Source of the DNA: Lachnospiraceae bacterium
GTDB lineage: Bacteria > Bacillota > Clostridia > Lachnospirales > Lachnospiraceae
Direction of reading: 5' to 3'
Assembly (NCBI GenBank): GCA_017470935.1
Contig: JAFUXG010000002.1
Coordinates: 1-53,853, forward strand
Length of the DNA: 53,853 nt
Part shown: one piece after another, positions 41,564 through 50,411 of the stretch
How positions within the stretch are numbered: position 1 is the stretch's first letter
How the letters are laid out: each line of letters opens with the position of its first letter
Made by a program: the position numbers and the translations under genes
Notes under the pieces: model-generated
What the model was told of the DNA's origin: nothing
The model's input: the letters and a program-made list of their open reading frames with translations, nothing else
The model's database searches: none

Positions 41564-44065
41564 CTACTCCGTCATCAGCTCATAGACTGATATCTTTTCA
41601 ATCTTTCCTGCTGCTTTATATGCACAGCCAAATGTAAACAGAAGAATAGCTATATCGGTGACCACAACGCTTATAACAGAAACCGTGATCTTGGCTATAA
41701 GCATTTCTAAAGAACCTAACAACAGTATACTCAATATGGTTCCTATAAGTACGGCAATTATTGTGGGTGGTATTATCCTGGCCGCCACCTGGAACTTCAA
41801 TTCCTTTGATGTATAACCAATGCCCTTCATAATTCCAAGCTCCTTATACTGTTTTCTGATTGTTGATGCCATAAGTATTGACAGTATGATCATCACAACT
41901 ACCCCCGATACTATCATAAGAATGACCGATACCGCTGAGAAGGATGCAGCCGCACTAGCCACCATATCCTTGTAGTCCTCTTTTACATAAGTCATTGACT
42001 TTATCTTCATGGTGCCGGTGCTTCCGGTTATGACCTCATCTCCCACCCGGATAGCGTATTCCATATAGCTGACTCCCGATTCCACCATAGCCTTTGCCAT
42101 CTTGATCTCGGCTGCACTTTTAATTCTTTCTTCGAGAGTATCTCCGGTCACCTCACTGTCACAAATGTCTGATATCTTCTCTCCGTATCTTGAAGTGAGA
42201 AGGTCTGCGAAAGCCTCCCTGTCTGCTCCCTCATTTAAGTAAATGCTAAAAAGATTTGGATTGTATATGGGATAAAGCTTCTTAAATCCATCCTCCGTCA
42301 TATATGCTGCATTGGAATCTATTACAGAATTAACAAATCCACATACCACATAGTCTCTTTTCACCTTGCCGTACTCCACACTTACAGTATCGCCGGTTTT
42401 TACTTTAATTCTTCCTTTCACTTGGGATGTGACAGCCAGTTCATTATCATGCACGGGAAGCCGTCCCTCGATAAGAATGATTGTTTCCGTATCAGAATAA
42501 TCCTTATATACATCAAGAGAAGCTCTTTCTTCACTCTCAGGAAATGTGATACTCACAGAATCTGTTGTAGTCAAAACCTTATTGACCTCAGGAAGTTCCG
42601 CAAGCTCATCCGCAAAGGTCTCCCTGTCTATTCCTCCCACTGTCTCAATTCTTACATCCGGCAGTTCATGTCCGCAGACACTTCTAAGAACCCTGTCGGC
42701 ATTGGCAAACAAGCTTCCGATCATAAAGCTTGTTAAAACCATGACCGTTGCCGCAGTAATACATACTGTAAGTCCCACATTCTGTCCGGCACTTTGGACA
42801 AATCCTTTAAGGGCAAGCCTTATATGTATATTACCCTTTGTTTTTTCAAGAGGGAAATATGTTCTCTTAAAGTGATGTGTGGCAATTCCCTTACGAAATG
42901 CCAGTACAGGCGGATACTTCCTTACTGACAAAGCCTTGGTCAATGCTGTCAGGGCAATGAATATGAGAATGGCAAGCATTGACAATATGATAGGAATTAC
43001 AGGTATCGCATGCTCCCCGCCGTAATGGACTGCGGATGCCGCTTTATCAAGCAGGAATCCCGTAAGCGCTACAGCCGGAATAATACTTACGATAACTCCA
43101 AAAAGCGCGATAATAACATACTCTGCAATGTAGGAAAGTGCTATCTCTCCGGATTTGTAACCTATGGCCTCAAGCACTCCGATAGATACTAGTTGTTCAT
43201 TAATATCACTAACGATTCTGAATCTTATCATAACGATAACTGCTATAACAATAACGCCTGCCATGATAGCCACAATGACACTTAGCAGTGACATGTTGGT
43301 ATTATTGGTAGAAACCATATCCTCGTATGAGTAAGATATCAGTGAAGCGGAGATATCATTTACAGAAATATCCTTTGCAAATGCCTCAAATTCCTTAAGC
43401 AAAGCCCTGTTATCGGTACCCTCTTTCGTATCTGCTGCTATCATTTCGTATCTCTCAAGAAATTCTTCCATGTATGCGAAATCTTCCTGTGAAATGACCG
43501 CCTTTGTACCCATGGTCCAGAGCCCCGACTGGTAAAATCCTGCAACGGTAAATGTGAACTCCCTCTTACCGTATAATACTGTAAGTGTATCACCCACTGA
43601 TACATCAAGTTCTTTTTCATTACATTTATCAAGATAAATGGGATGTGGAAGGCCAGCTATCTCATCCTCTGACAAAGAAGTAGTAACATCAAACCTTTCA
43701 AGCAGTTCCTCATCACCTTCCGAAACAAAGCTGATATCATAAAACTTGTCCTCACCGGCATCGGAACCATCCTTTATCTTCAACATTTCCGTAACCATAC
43801 TCACATGGTCGTATCTCTCCACGCTCTCATTTTCTTCAAAAAATGCAAGGAACTTATCTGTGTAGTCTTCCTGGTTGATCTGAACGAAATTCTTATAGCA
43901 CTCACTACTGCTTACTATATCCGGTGTGATCCTTCCGATACCGGCTATCGAAGCTGCTGCCGAAGCTATTAAAGCCCCGCAGAATGCCGCAAGTATTCCA
44001 AGAAGGATGGACTCTTTTCTGTGCTTTCTTATATTGGCGATGGATAATCTTATTACTTTCTGCAT
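41564..44065 (-). CDS. FtsX-family ABC transporter permease (two FtsX domains)
   Basis: An 833-residue MacB/LolC-class permease. Membrane helix near residues 18-40, a large extracytoplasmic region, FtsX-like helices (about 265-395: VIVAIMAGVIVIAVIVMIRF, IALSYIAEYVIIALFGVIVS), a second extracytoplasmic region and a second FtsX set at the C-terminus (about 700-820). Ten membrane helices in total. It follows the ATPase gene by only three bases. With it forms a mechanotransmission-type ABC exporter; substrates are probably lantibiotic-like peptides or lipid-linked compounds. Confidence 0.93.
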   Translation of the reverse strand: MQKVIRLSIANIRKHRKESILLGILAAFCGALIASAAASIAGIGRITPDIVSSSECYKNFVQINQEDYTDKFLAFFEENESVERYDHVSMVTEMLKIKDGSDAGEDKFYDISFVSEGDEELLERFDVTTSLSEDEIAGLPHPIYLDKCNEKELDVSVGDTLTVLYGKREFTFTVAGFYQSGLWTMGTKAVISQEDFAYMEEFLERYEMIAADTKEGTDNRALLKEFEAFAKDISVNDISASLISYSYEDMVSTNNTNMSLLSVIVAIMAGVIVIAVIVMIRFRIVSDINEQLVSIGVLEAIGYKSGEIALSYIAEYVIIALFGVIVSIIPAVALTGFLLDKAASAVHYGGEHAIPVIPIILSMLAILIFIALTALTKALSVRKYPPVLAFRKGIATHHFKRTYFPLEKTKGNIHIRLALKGFVQSAGQNVGLTVCITAATVMVLTSFMIGSLFANADRVLRSVCGHELPDVRIETVGGIDRETFADELAELPEVNKVLTTTDSVSITFPESEERASLDVYKDYSDTETIILIEGRLPVHDNELAVTSQVKGRIKVKTGDTVSVEYGKVKRDYVVCGFVNSVIDSNAAYMTEDGFKKLYPIYNPNLFSIYLNEGADREAFADLLTSRYGEKISDICDSEVTGDTLEERIKSAAEIKMAKAMVESGVSYMEYAIRVGDEVITGSTGTMKIKSMTYVKEDYKDMVASAAASFSAVSVILMIVSGVVVMIILSILMASTIRKQYKELGIMKGIGYTSKELKFQVAARIIPPTIIAVLIGTILSILLLGSLEMLIAKITVSVISVVVTDIAILLFTFGCAYKAAGKIEKISVYELMTE

Positions 44066-44068
44066 TCT

Positions 44069-44827
44069 CTACCACCCCATCTCATCCAAGAAGCTCTGCA
44101 GTGACTCTCTTCTTTTTTTCAGATCATCCGATCCGTATTTCTCCATCCGGTGTTCACCCTCCACCTTACCGTCCTTGAAATACAAGACTCTGCTGCCCCT
44201 TAGCGCGGTTTTAATGTCATGGGTTACCATTACAATACTCTGGCCGTTCTCATGAAGCTCCGTGAATACATCAAGCACATCCTGACCTGATGAAGAATTA
44301 AGTGCTCCCGTAGGTTCGTCGGCAAAGAGTATCTGGGGATCATTTACCACTGCTCTTACAATACCCACTCTCTGGCATTCACCACCTGATAACTGGTTGG
44401 GATATTTCTTCCAAAGCTCCTCACCAATACCAACCTTGTTAAGAAGCTCTTTAACCTTCTCCACAAGCTCCGGTGAGTTCTTTCTCGCAACAAGAGCACC
44501 TGTCAAAATGTTATCCAACACATTCATATTCTCAAGAAGATATATGCTCTGGAACACGAATCCACAGTGCTTTCTGCGAAACATGGCAAGCTGGTCGTTG
44601 CTGTATTCCGAGATATCCTCGTCATTAAAAAAAACCTTTCCCATAGACGGCTTGTCCATTCCGGACAGAGCATACAGAAGGGTGGATTTTCCCGAACCGG
44701 AAGAACCCATGATTATAGTGAAATCACCCTCCATAATGTCTAAGTCAAGGTTTTTGATTACATGCTGCTGCAATCCTTCATTTGAAAATGTTTTACAAAG
44801 CTTATCAGTTCTTAGTATGGCTTTCAT
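44069..44827 (-). CDS. ABC transporter ATP-binding protein (MacB/LolD type)
   Basis: A 252-residue ATPase. Walker A GSSGSGKSTLLYALSG, Q-loop FVFQSIYLLENMNVLDN, signature LSGGECQRVGIVRAVV, Walker B ILFADEPTGALNSSSG and switch MVTHDI. ATG 44827 has CGGAG eight bases upstream; GTG 44836 is the alternative. First gene of the ABC-hydrolase-two-component cluster, with an activator-type promoter upstream. Confidence 0.95.
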   Translation of the reverse strand: MKAILRTDKLCKTFSNEGLQQHVIKNLDLDIMEGDFTIIMGSSGSGKSTLLYALSGMDKPSMGKVFFNDEDISEYSNDQLAMFRRKHCGFVFQSIYLLENMNVLDNILTGALVARKNSPELVEKVKELLNKVGIGEELWKKYPNQLSGGECQRVGIVRAVVNDPQILFADEPTGALNSSSGQDVLDVFTELHENGQSIVMVTHDIKTALRGSRVLYFKDGKVEGEHRMEKYGSDDLKKRRESLQSFLDEMGW

Positions 44828-44862
44828 ATCGATCACTCCGTTTTTCTTTAAAGTTTTATATT

Positions 44863-44928
44863 ACTATACATGAAAAACAGAATAATATCTTTATGAAAAT
44901 GCTATTAAATTCTTATCAAATTCTTATC
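44863..44928 (-). promoter_or_regulatory. ABC operon promoter with tandem 11-mers (response regulator box)
   Basis: Two exact, adjacent copies of AAATTCTTATC (44907-44917, 44918-44928) lie directly upstream of a weak -35 (AAGATA on the minus strand, 44886-44891) and a good -10 (TATAGT, 44863-44868). An 11-bp period matches one DNA turn and OmpR/BceR-type dimers. Confidence 0.6.
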
Positions 44929-44975
44929 TGATTAATTACCCTAATGTTTGGCGACAGCCTTCAAATCAAAATAAT

Positions 44976-45039
44976 TTGAAACATTTCAACTTTTTCTCAC
45001 TTTTTTCTTGAAACATTTCAGCTTTTTCCTGACTTTTCA
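44976..45039. repeat. Tandem 32-bp repeat with palindrome TTGAAA-CA-TTTCAA
   Basis: Two units (44976-45007, 45008-45039), each beginning TTGAAACATTTCA and followed by a CTTTTTC-rich stretch. The first palindrome is perfect. They lie between the divergent ABC operon and the plus-strand AAA operon and may be regulator binding sites. Confidence 0.65.
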
Positions 45040-45104
45040 ACAGCTATCTCTTTGATGATGTTAATTTTTATCTAAAAAAACAATCTAATGAGTTCATCAT
45101 ATTA

Positions 45105-45133
45105 TTGTTATATTGCTTTATTTATGGTATACT
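45105..45133 (+). promoter_or_regulatory. Promoter of the AAA-TOPRIM operon
   Basis: TTGTTA, 17 bases, TATACT, followed by AAGGAG (45149-45154) eight bases before the ATG. A short leader of about 25 bases. Confidence 0.75.
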
Positions 45134-45162
45134 TTACGCATCTTTTTTAAGGAGCGCATATT

Positions 45163-46281
45163 ATGATTAAATATTTATTTGCTAATAATTACAAATCTTT
45201 GGTTAATTATAAAATTGAATTCAATAGTCTAAATGTCCTTATTGGAAAAAACGGAAGTGGCAAAACAACTGTTATTAATTTATTAACACTTTTGCGTGAT
45301 TTCATTGGTGGAAAAGAATCAAATAATTGTTTTCCAAACATTACATTGACCAGATGGATGAATAATAATATACAAACATTTGAAATGCGTTGCCTAATCA
45401 ATGACAATCATTATTATTATCATTTAGAAATAGAACACAACCATGACAATAGCAATCCATGTATAGTTTTAAATGAAACCGTCAAACTTGATGAGCATTT
45501 ATTATTGAGTTGTAAAAATGGACGCGTAGATATATACAACGATGATTTTGAACACTTGACTGAAATTGCTTCAGATATGACTCGTTCAGGACTTAATTTT
45601 ATTTTTCAGGGTAAAGACAACACTTTGCTTTTTCAATTTAAAACAAACATTTTACAAAATATTATAATATGTTCACCTGATCCTAAGAATATGAATATTC
45701 TTTCAACAAATACTATCGATCAAGCATACCCGGATTATTGTTTAAGCAACATAGTTTCGGTTTATGCTTATCTATCACAATCAAGTACGGAAACAATAAT
45801 CAGACTTTGGGATAAAATGAAAGAAATTAACCCTAATTTTGTTAAAACCAAAGCAGATATGGCACCATTTGGTAAAACCTTATCTTTTGAATATTGCTAC
45901 AATAATCAAAATATACCACTTTATTTTTCCGAATTATCCGACGGAGAAAGAATGATGTTTGCACTCTATCTCTTATTATACGGATTTATTAAAAAAGGAC
46001 TAACTGTTTTAATTGACGAACCGGATAACTATCTGGGTCTTCGCGAAATCAAGTCATGGTGCAATGAACTTGAATCAACCTGCATTGAACAGGGGCAATG
46101 TATTATGATATCACACCATCCTGAAGTAATTGATTATTTTGGAAACGATTCTTCAATATGGATGTCACGTTTACAATCAGGCGAAAGTGTTATAACAGAC
46201 AATCCGTTCGCAAACTTTAAAAATGAAACAGGATTAAAATATTCTGAAATAATTGCCGGAGGATACTTAGATGAAATTTAG
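45163..46281 (+). CDS. AAA ATPase (OLD/RecF-like), putative defence protein
   Basis: A 372-residue ABC-type ATPase of the SMC/OLD class. Walker A LIGKNGSGKTTVINLL (residues ~26-41), signature FSELSDGERMMFALYLLL (~260), Walker B LTVLIDEPDNYLG and switch MISHHPEVIDYFG. There is no long coiled coil and no fused TOPRIM domain. The downstream gene, which overlaps by 11 bases, supplies a TOPRIM-like protein, so the pair looks like a split OLD nuclease (compare Gabija and PARIS). It is on the opposite strand to its neighbours and more AT-rich, signs of acquisition. Confidence 0.82.
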   Translation: MIKYLFANNYKSLVNYKIEFNSLNVLIGKNGSGKTTVINLLTLLRDFIGGKESNNCFPNITLTRWMNNNIQTFEMRCLINDNHYYYHLEIEHNHDNSNPCIVLNETVKLDEHLLLSCKNGRVDIYNDDFEHLTEIASDMTRSGLNFIFQGKDNTLLFQFKTNILQNIIICSPDPKNMNILSTNTIDQAYPDYCLSNIVSVYAYLSQSSTETIIRLWDKMKEINPNFVKTKADMAPFGKTLSFEYCYNNQNIPLYFSELSDGERMMFALYLLLYGFIKKGLTVLIDEPDNYLGLREIKSWCNELESTCIEQGQCIMISHHPEVIDYFGNDSSIWMSRLQSGESVITDNPFANFKNETGLKYSEIIAGGYLDEI

Positions 46282-46843
46282 CGACCGCTATCAATATACT
46301 GTTTTATGTGAAGATAAAAAAACATTTCATTTTATCAACAATATACTAAAACACCAAAACATTAATGTACACAGGATTGATCCGATAATATCTCCCCGCG
46401 CCGCCGGAAGTGGAGAGGCTTTTGTTAGAAACACATATATCAAGCAATTAAAGGCATTACGATCAACAAATTATATCAAACGAGCATTGATTGTTTGCAC
46501 AGATGCAGATACTCATACTGTTGACGAGCGTAAAAAATGGTTTTCTACCGTATGCTCATCTTCTACTGAAAATATTCAAGAACGCAAAGAAAATGAACCT
46601 GTAATGATCTGGATTCCAAAACGTTCAATAGAAAACTGGATAGAGTATTTTAAGAACGACTCCAATGACGTTACCGAAGATACCAAATATGAACATAATG
46701 GTAACCCTGTTAAATGTACATATGAAGCCTCTAAAATGTCTGAATATTTGCAGAATACAGGTAATAACAAAAATGCTATACTCCCTTCAATCCAAGATGC
46801 AAAAAATGAATATATACAATTATGTAACAGTCAGAAAGAATAA
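46271..46843 (+). CDS. TOPRIM-like nuclease partner of the AAA ATPase
   Basis: A 190-residue protein with TOPRIM-like motifs: Glu in YTVLCEDKKTFHFINNIL (residues ~10-25), the Asp pair in ALIVCTDADTHTVDERKKW (~75-92) and a following VMIWIPKRSIENWIEYF. Between them GSGEAFVRNTY is conserved-looking. The ribosome site GGAGGA lies within the 3-prime end of the ATPase gene. TOPRIM domains in OLD-type proteins nick or cut nucleic acid under control of the ATPase. DUF4435/DUF4276-like families are the nearest I can suggest; exact family uncertain. Confidence 0.72.
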   Translation: MKFSDRYQYTVLCEDKKTFHFINNILKHQNINVHRIDPIISPRAAGSGEAFVRNTYIKQLKALRSTNYIKRALIVCTDADTHTVDERKKWFSTVCSSSTENIQERKENEPVMIWIPKRSIENWIEYFKNDSNDVTEDTKYEHNGNPVKCTYEASKMSEYLQNTGNNKNAILPSIQDAKNEYIQLCNSQKE

Positions 46844-46851
46844 GGAAATAC

Positions 46852-46995
46852 TTATCGTATTTCAGACTCTATAATCAAATTATAATCTTTCTCTACGTTA
46901 TCACTGTACATTTTTGCAAAATAGTCAAATAAATCTCTGCCAATATCATTTAATACTAAATTCGCATTATACGTTTTACATACTTTATCCTCTTT
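46852..46995 (-). pseudogene. Coding fragment downstream of the DUF4304 gene
   Basis: In the same frame as, and directly after, the DUF4304 stop, about 47 protein-like codons run to TAA (TYNANLVLNDIGRDLFDYFA, KMYSDNVEKDYNLIIESEIR). No start codon with a ribosome site is usable. Likely the C-terminal remnant of a second immunity-type gene. Confidence 0.4.
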
Positions 46996-47781
46996 TTAGT
47001 TGGTTTCATAAAGATATTTTTTCAAATTGTCCAAATTTTTTGTTTCTGTTTCATTCATCATATCAATAACATCGGAACAATCTTTTTTGAGTATTTTATC
47101 CTTCAAAATATTCAGTTTTTGCAATTTGTTCTGTCCATCAGTTATACATTCAGCTTTCATTTGAATCCATTTTTCCTTATATTGGGGGCTTGGTGTTTCT
47201 TCTATCATTTTTTCCAGATAAGCTGAATGATTTTCCATCAAAGCTTTAGTCTGATTTATGTAATTATTTAAACAAACCAAAGCATTGTCGTATTCTTCCA
47301 GTTTAATGCACAACATTATTAGCGGATTATAGCGTTTGGATAAATACAATTCCAACGCAAAATCATCTTTTCCTTTATCAGTGTCAGGAATATAGTTTAT
47401 ATGTTTTTCAATAATCTGATATACTCTGGAATATGTGCTGCAGTCATCCAAAATAGGCAATAGAAAATCAGTTATAATATGAGCAACCTCTTTTGCACTA
47501 TCATCTGTATAATACCACCATATATCACCTTTCCCAAATATCATGCCTAATCTCATGCTTTCAAAAGAACACTTACCATTTACGATTTCTTTATCAAACA
47601 AGCAGTCTATTCCTATGTTGACAGTAAACTGCTCTCCACCGGAACTGCCCTGAAATTCTACATATTGGAATAGCTGCTTATTAACAACCCTGACATACCT
47701 CTGTCCTTCTATCTTAAACCCAGATTTTTTCATGGTCTCTTTCAAATATTCTTTTATCTTTTTAAGTATAATCTTGTTCAT
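46996..47781 (-). CDS. DUF4304 protein, probable immunity protein
   Basis: A 261-residue protein. The N-terminal half matches DUF4304 (MNKIILKKIKEYLKETMKKS, GFKIEGQRYVRV, QYVEFQGSSGGEQFTVNIGI), a family that occurs mainly as immunity genes next to polymorphic toxins. The C-terminal half is helical and specific to this protein. GGAG lies 11 bases before ATG 47781. Upstream is a toxin-like C-terminal remnant (47807-47926). Confidence 0.75.
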   Translation of the reverse strand: MNKIILKKIKEYLKETMKKSGFKIEGQRYVRVVNKQLFQYVEFQGSSGGEQFTVNIGIDCLFDKEIVNGKCSFESMRLGMIFGKGDIWWYYTDDSAKEVAHIITDFLLPILDDCSTYSRVYQIIEKHINYIPDTDKGKDDFALELYLSKRYNPLIMLCIKLEEYDNALVCLNNYINQTKALMENHSAYLEKMIEETPSPQYKEKWIQMKAECITDGQNKLQKLNILKDKILKKDCSDVIDMMNETETKNLDNLKKYLYETN

Positions 47782-47806
47782 ATAAATAGTTTCTCCAAAA
47801 CAGAAA

Positions 47807-47926
47807 TTATTGTTTTGTATCCTCACCTATTTTGATATATTCACGTTCGGCACCATAGACTTCTCCAATGATTATATCATTGCGTCCTATTAAAATAAAT
47901 ATTGAAAATAATAAATCTATTCCCCA
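47807..47926 (-). pseudogene. Possible toxin C-terminal remnant
   Basis: A 39-codon frame between stops reading LIGRNDIIIGEVYGAEREYI then KIGEDTKQ, ending 25 bases before the DUF4304 start. The position just before an immunity gene fits the severed tail of a polymorphic toxin, but the family is not recognised. Confidence 0.25.
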
Positions 47927-47989
47927 TCAGGAAGCTTATCCACTATACAGTTTTTTTACAAATTCCTTTAGACTGATATTCCATACAAA

Positions 47990-49087
47990 TCATACAAACA
48001 GGCAAAACACCTCTTTGCCCCATTCACTCTTAACCCATTCAATGTTATCATATATCCAGCCATAATCTCCATTACCGTAGCCGCAATCCTGATGTAGGTC
48101 ATGAAGTCCTGTGGAATTATATGCAATCTCCAACACCTGCGAATCATCATCATGATAATCATGCGGGGCAAGCAGATTCAGATAATGTGTGTACATATCA
48201 TTATGGCTTGCCATGGCACGCACACTTTTTCCATCCTTTGTGATGAAATCATCACCCTGTTTTTTACATTCCACAAGCTTTACTCCAAGCTTTTCATAGA
48301 AAAAATCATTCATGTGCCTCTTTAACTGGCCCCATTTAGAAAGCTGTGTACTGTTTTCCCATTCATTTTTAGCGCAAAAATATATGTGATTATATAGATT
48401 TCTTCCGTTTTCCTTGTTATTTAATGCCTGCTCAATCTGCATGCATTTTTCATCGGGTATATTGCCTGACACTGTAATTTTGTACTCGTAAGGCTCGATT
48501 GAGAAAACAACATTTTCCTCACCTGAAATGTCAATCCCCGCTTCTCGCAGTATATTATCTATCTGACGGTTTATCATCTGACGGTTGAATTCATTTTCTT
48601 CCGCATCATTGACCTTGCCCGTAAAACAAAAATCATCATTATACCACTTTACCTCCAACATCTGGCTAAGACGTGCTGCATCTTCATAACCATTCATAAA
48701 CTCAATTGTATTGCCTGTGCGATTAAGCCTCTCTCTGTTTCGTTGGCGCATTTCTTCACAGGTGCTTCTGACCTCATCTATACTTGCATACCCGCTCATT
48801 CGCTCGACAACTCCGTTTTCATGCAGTCTGTATGTATGTCTGCCATTTCCCACGTCAACAACGAATTCACCATCCGTTACCCCAAGTCTTCTCAGAACAG
48901 TGGCAACCTCCTTCCGATCTTCGCAATATGGCATTTTCCCTTTTCCCAATGATGTTATTATCCGGCCAACATTATAGATATCTGCCGCAAAATCTGAATT
49001 TCTGTTTGAATATACTCCCGAAGCATTCTTAACCTCACGAAAGCTCTCACTCCTTGCCCACTCCACTCTGCCATTATGAACTGTCAT
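47990..49087 (-). CDS. Uncharacterised protein, paralogue of the next gene
   Basis: A 365-residue frame from its first ATG. Coding sense continues ~60 codons further upstream (DTDSFTYRDASGNSIAVPEC and on) to a TAG just past the upstream gene's end, without any ATG, GTG or TTG; only an ATA sits where a start is expected. So either the N-terminus begins at ATA, or a start was lost. Residues ~180-250 (NILREAGIDISGEENVVFSI, QIEQALNNKENGRNLYNHIY) align with the gene at 49264-50313; I suspect the DUF4885 class but cannot confirm. After its stop the frame continues for another 17 codons, hinting at a premature stop. Confidence 0.55.
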   Translation of the reverse strand: MTVHNGRVEWARSESFREVKNASGVYSNRNSDFAADIYNVGRIITSLGKGKMPYCEDRKEVATVLRRLGVTDGEFVVDVGNGRHTYRLHENGVVERMSGYASIDEVRSTCEEMRQRNRERLNRTGNTIEFMNGYEDAARLSQMLEVKWYNDDFCFTGKVNDAEENEFNRQMINRQIDNILREAGIDISGEENVVFSIEPYEYKITVSGNIPDEKCMQIEQALNNKENGRNLYNHIYFCAKNEWENSTQLSKWGQLKRHMNDFFYEKLGVKLVECKKQGDDFITKDGKSVRAMASHNDMYTHYLNLLAPHDYHDDDSQVLEIAYNSTGLHDLHQDCGYGNGDYGWIYDNIEWVKSEWGKEVFCLFV

Positions 49088-49263
49088 TACATAATCATTC
49101 CCATCATTGGCACGAAGCGCATGAAATGATTTATTCGAAAAAATAAGCTCATTATTATCAGCCTTAAGCCTGTCATAATTAGCAGGATTCAGCTTAGGTA
49201 TAGCACATTCCGGTACTGCGATACTATTACCGGAAGCATCACGGTAAGTAAAACTATCTGTAT

Positions 49264-50313
49264 CTATGCACTATAATCAAAGCTTTCAGCCCCTTCAAGC
49301 CGAACCGAACCGCTTTGATAATTCATGCTCAATGCCAAATCAGGTATCTTTGAAATATCATATCTCATCGCATCCCTTTCCAGAATCAGGAAATAATCAT
49401 ATGCAACATTCTTGAATTCTGACCGAATTGAAAAATCCTTCAATCCCTGTTTATATAACTCCCTTGCATTCTGTCCCTCGGAATTAACAAAGCCATCCTC
49501 TGTCTGTGTAAAATCTCTGATGTCAAGACCTGTTTTTTCGTAAAAGTCACTGTATAACAAATACTTCGCCCTCTCATCCTCTTTCAACAGTTTCTGAGCG
49601 CTTGCATTGTGAAGCATATTGTAAAAGAGATTTCCTGCATTTTTTCCTGTGTTCAGTGCCTGCTCCATCTGCTTTATAAGCGAATCAGACACAGGATTAT
49701 CCTCGTCATTTTCCAAAAGGTATACTGACAGCCTCTTCGTCATACCATTCACTGCAAAGGAAAATCTCGCATTTCCAAATAGCGAAATGTCTAAGCCGTT
49801 ATTGATAAATACATTTCGAAATTGCTGCGACAGAGTTTTCTCATTGTATTCTTTTGTGGTAGAGTTAGATGCCGCTTTGACCTCTCCTTTCAGATGAGGA
49901 TCATCCTTTACGTATCCACTGCTCAAGGTTGTACCAATTATACCAAAGCAGGTCATATTAAGTTCACAGGCATACATTGCTTTACGTTCGGCATCTGAAT
50001 ACTGCGGATAATTATTCTTGCGGTATTTTTGCTCAAGCGCACATTGTAACTCATGATAATCACTATATCTTGCACGGTTCGACTCTGCAAGTGGAGCATA
50101 TATCTCTTCCAGTTTTCTATACATATCTGCTCCGTCAGAGTCCTTACTTGGAATATTATTATTGTTACTGATCTCAGTTGCTGATAGATCCCTTTTATAC
50201 CAAACTTCATTCGGAGTATCCACCTTTTTGCGGTTTGAAAGATTGTAGTAATTATAATAACCACTCCCCCGGCTCTCGATAACAGGGTTACTCCATGTAA
50301 AACTATATGGCAT
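49264..50313 (-). CDS. Uncharacterised protein, paralogue of the previous gene
   Basis: A 349-residue protein without signal peptide or membrane helix. Shared segments with 47990-49087: FRNVFINNGLDISLFGNARF, QMEQALNTGKNAGNLFYNML and YSDFYEKTGLDIRDF. The N-terminus is Tyr/Asn-rich. GGGAGG lies seven bases before ATG 50313; the first ATG of the frame overlaps that site. Family possibly DUF4885-like, seen in Lachnospiraceae clusters. Part of a run of four minus-strand genes (47990-52369). Confidence 0.65.
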   Translation of the reverse strand: MPYSFTWSNPVIESRGSGYYNYYNLSNRKKVDTPNEVWYKRDLSATEISNNNNIPSKDSDGADMYRKLEEIYAPLAESNRARYSDYHELQCALEQKYRKNNYPQYSDAERKAMYACELNMTCFGIIGTTLSSGYVKDDPHLKGEVKAASNSTTKEYNEKTLSQQFRNVFINNGLDISLFGNARFSFAVNGMTKRLSVYLLENDEDNPVSDSLIKQMEQALNTGKNAGNLFYNMLHNASAQKLLKEDERAKYLLYSDFYEKTGLDIRDFTQTEDGFVNSEGQNARELYKQGLKDFSIRSEFKNVAYDYFLILERDAMRYDISKIPDLALSMNYQSGSVRLEGAESFDYSA

Positions 50314-50411
50314 AACAATCCCTCCCATTCTTTAATCATATTGAATATATCGTCAAAAGCATTTGGCTCATTAATATAAATGTTGTGAATAGGAACGCAT
50401 TATTTTAATGC

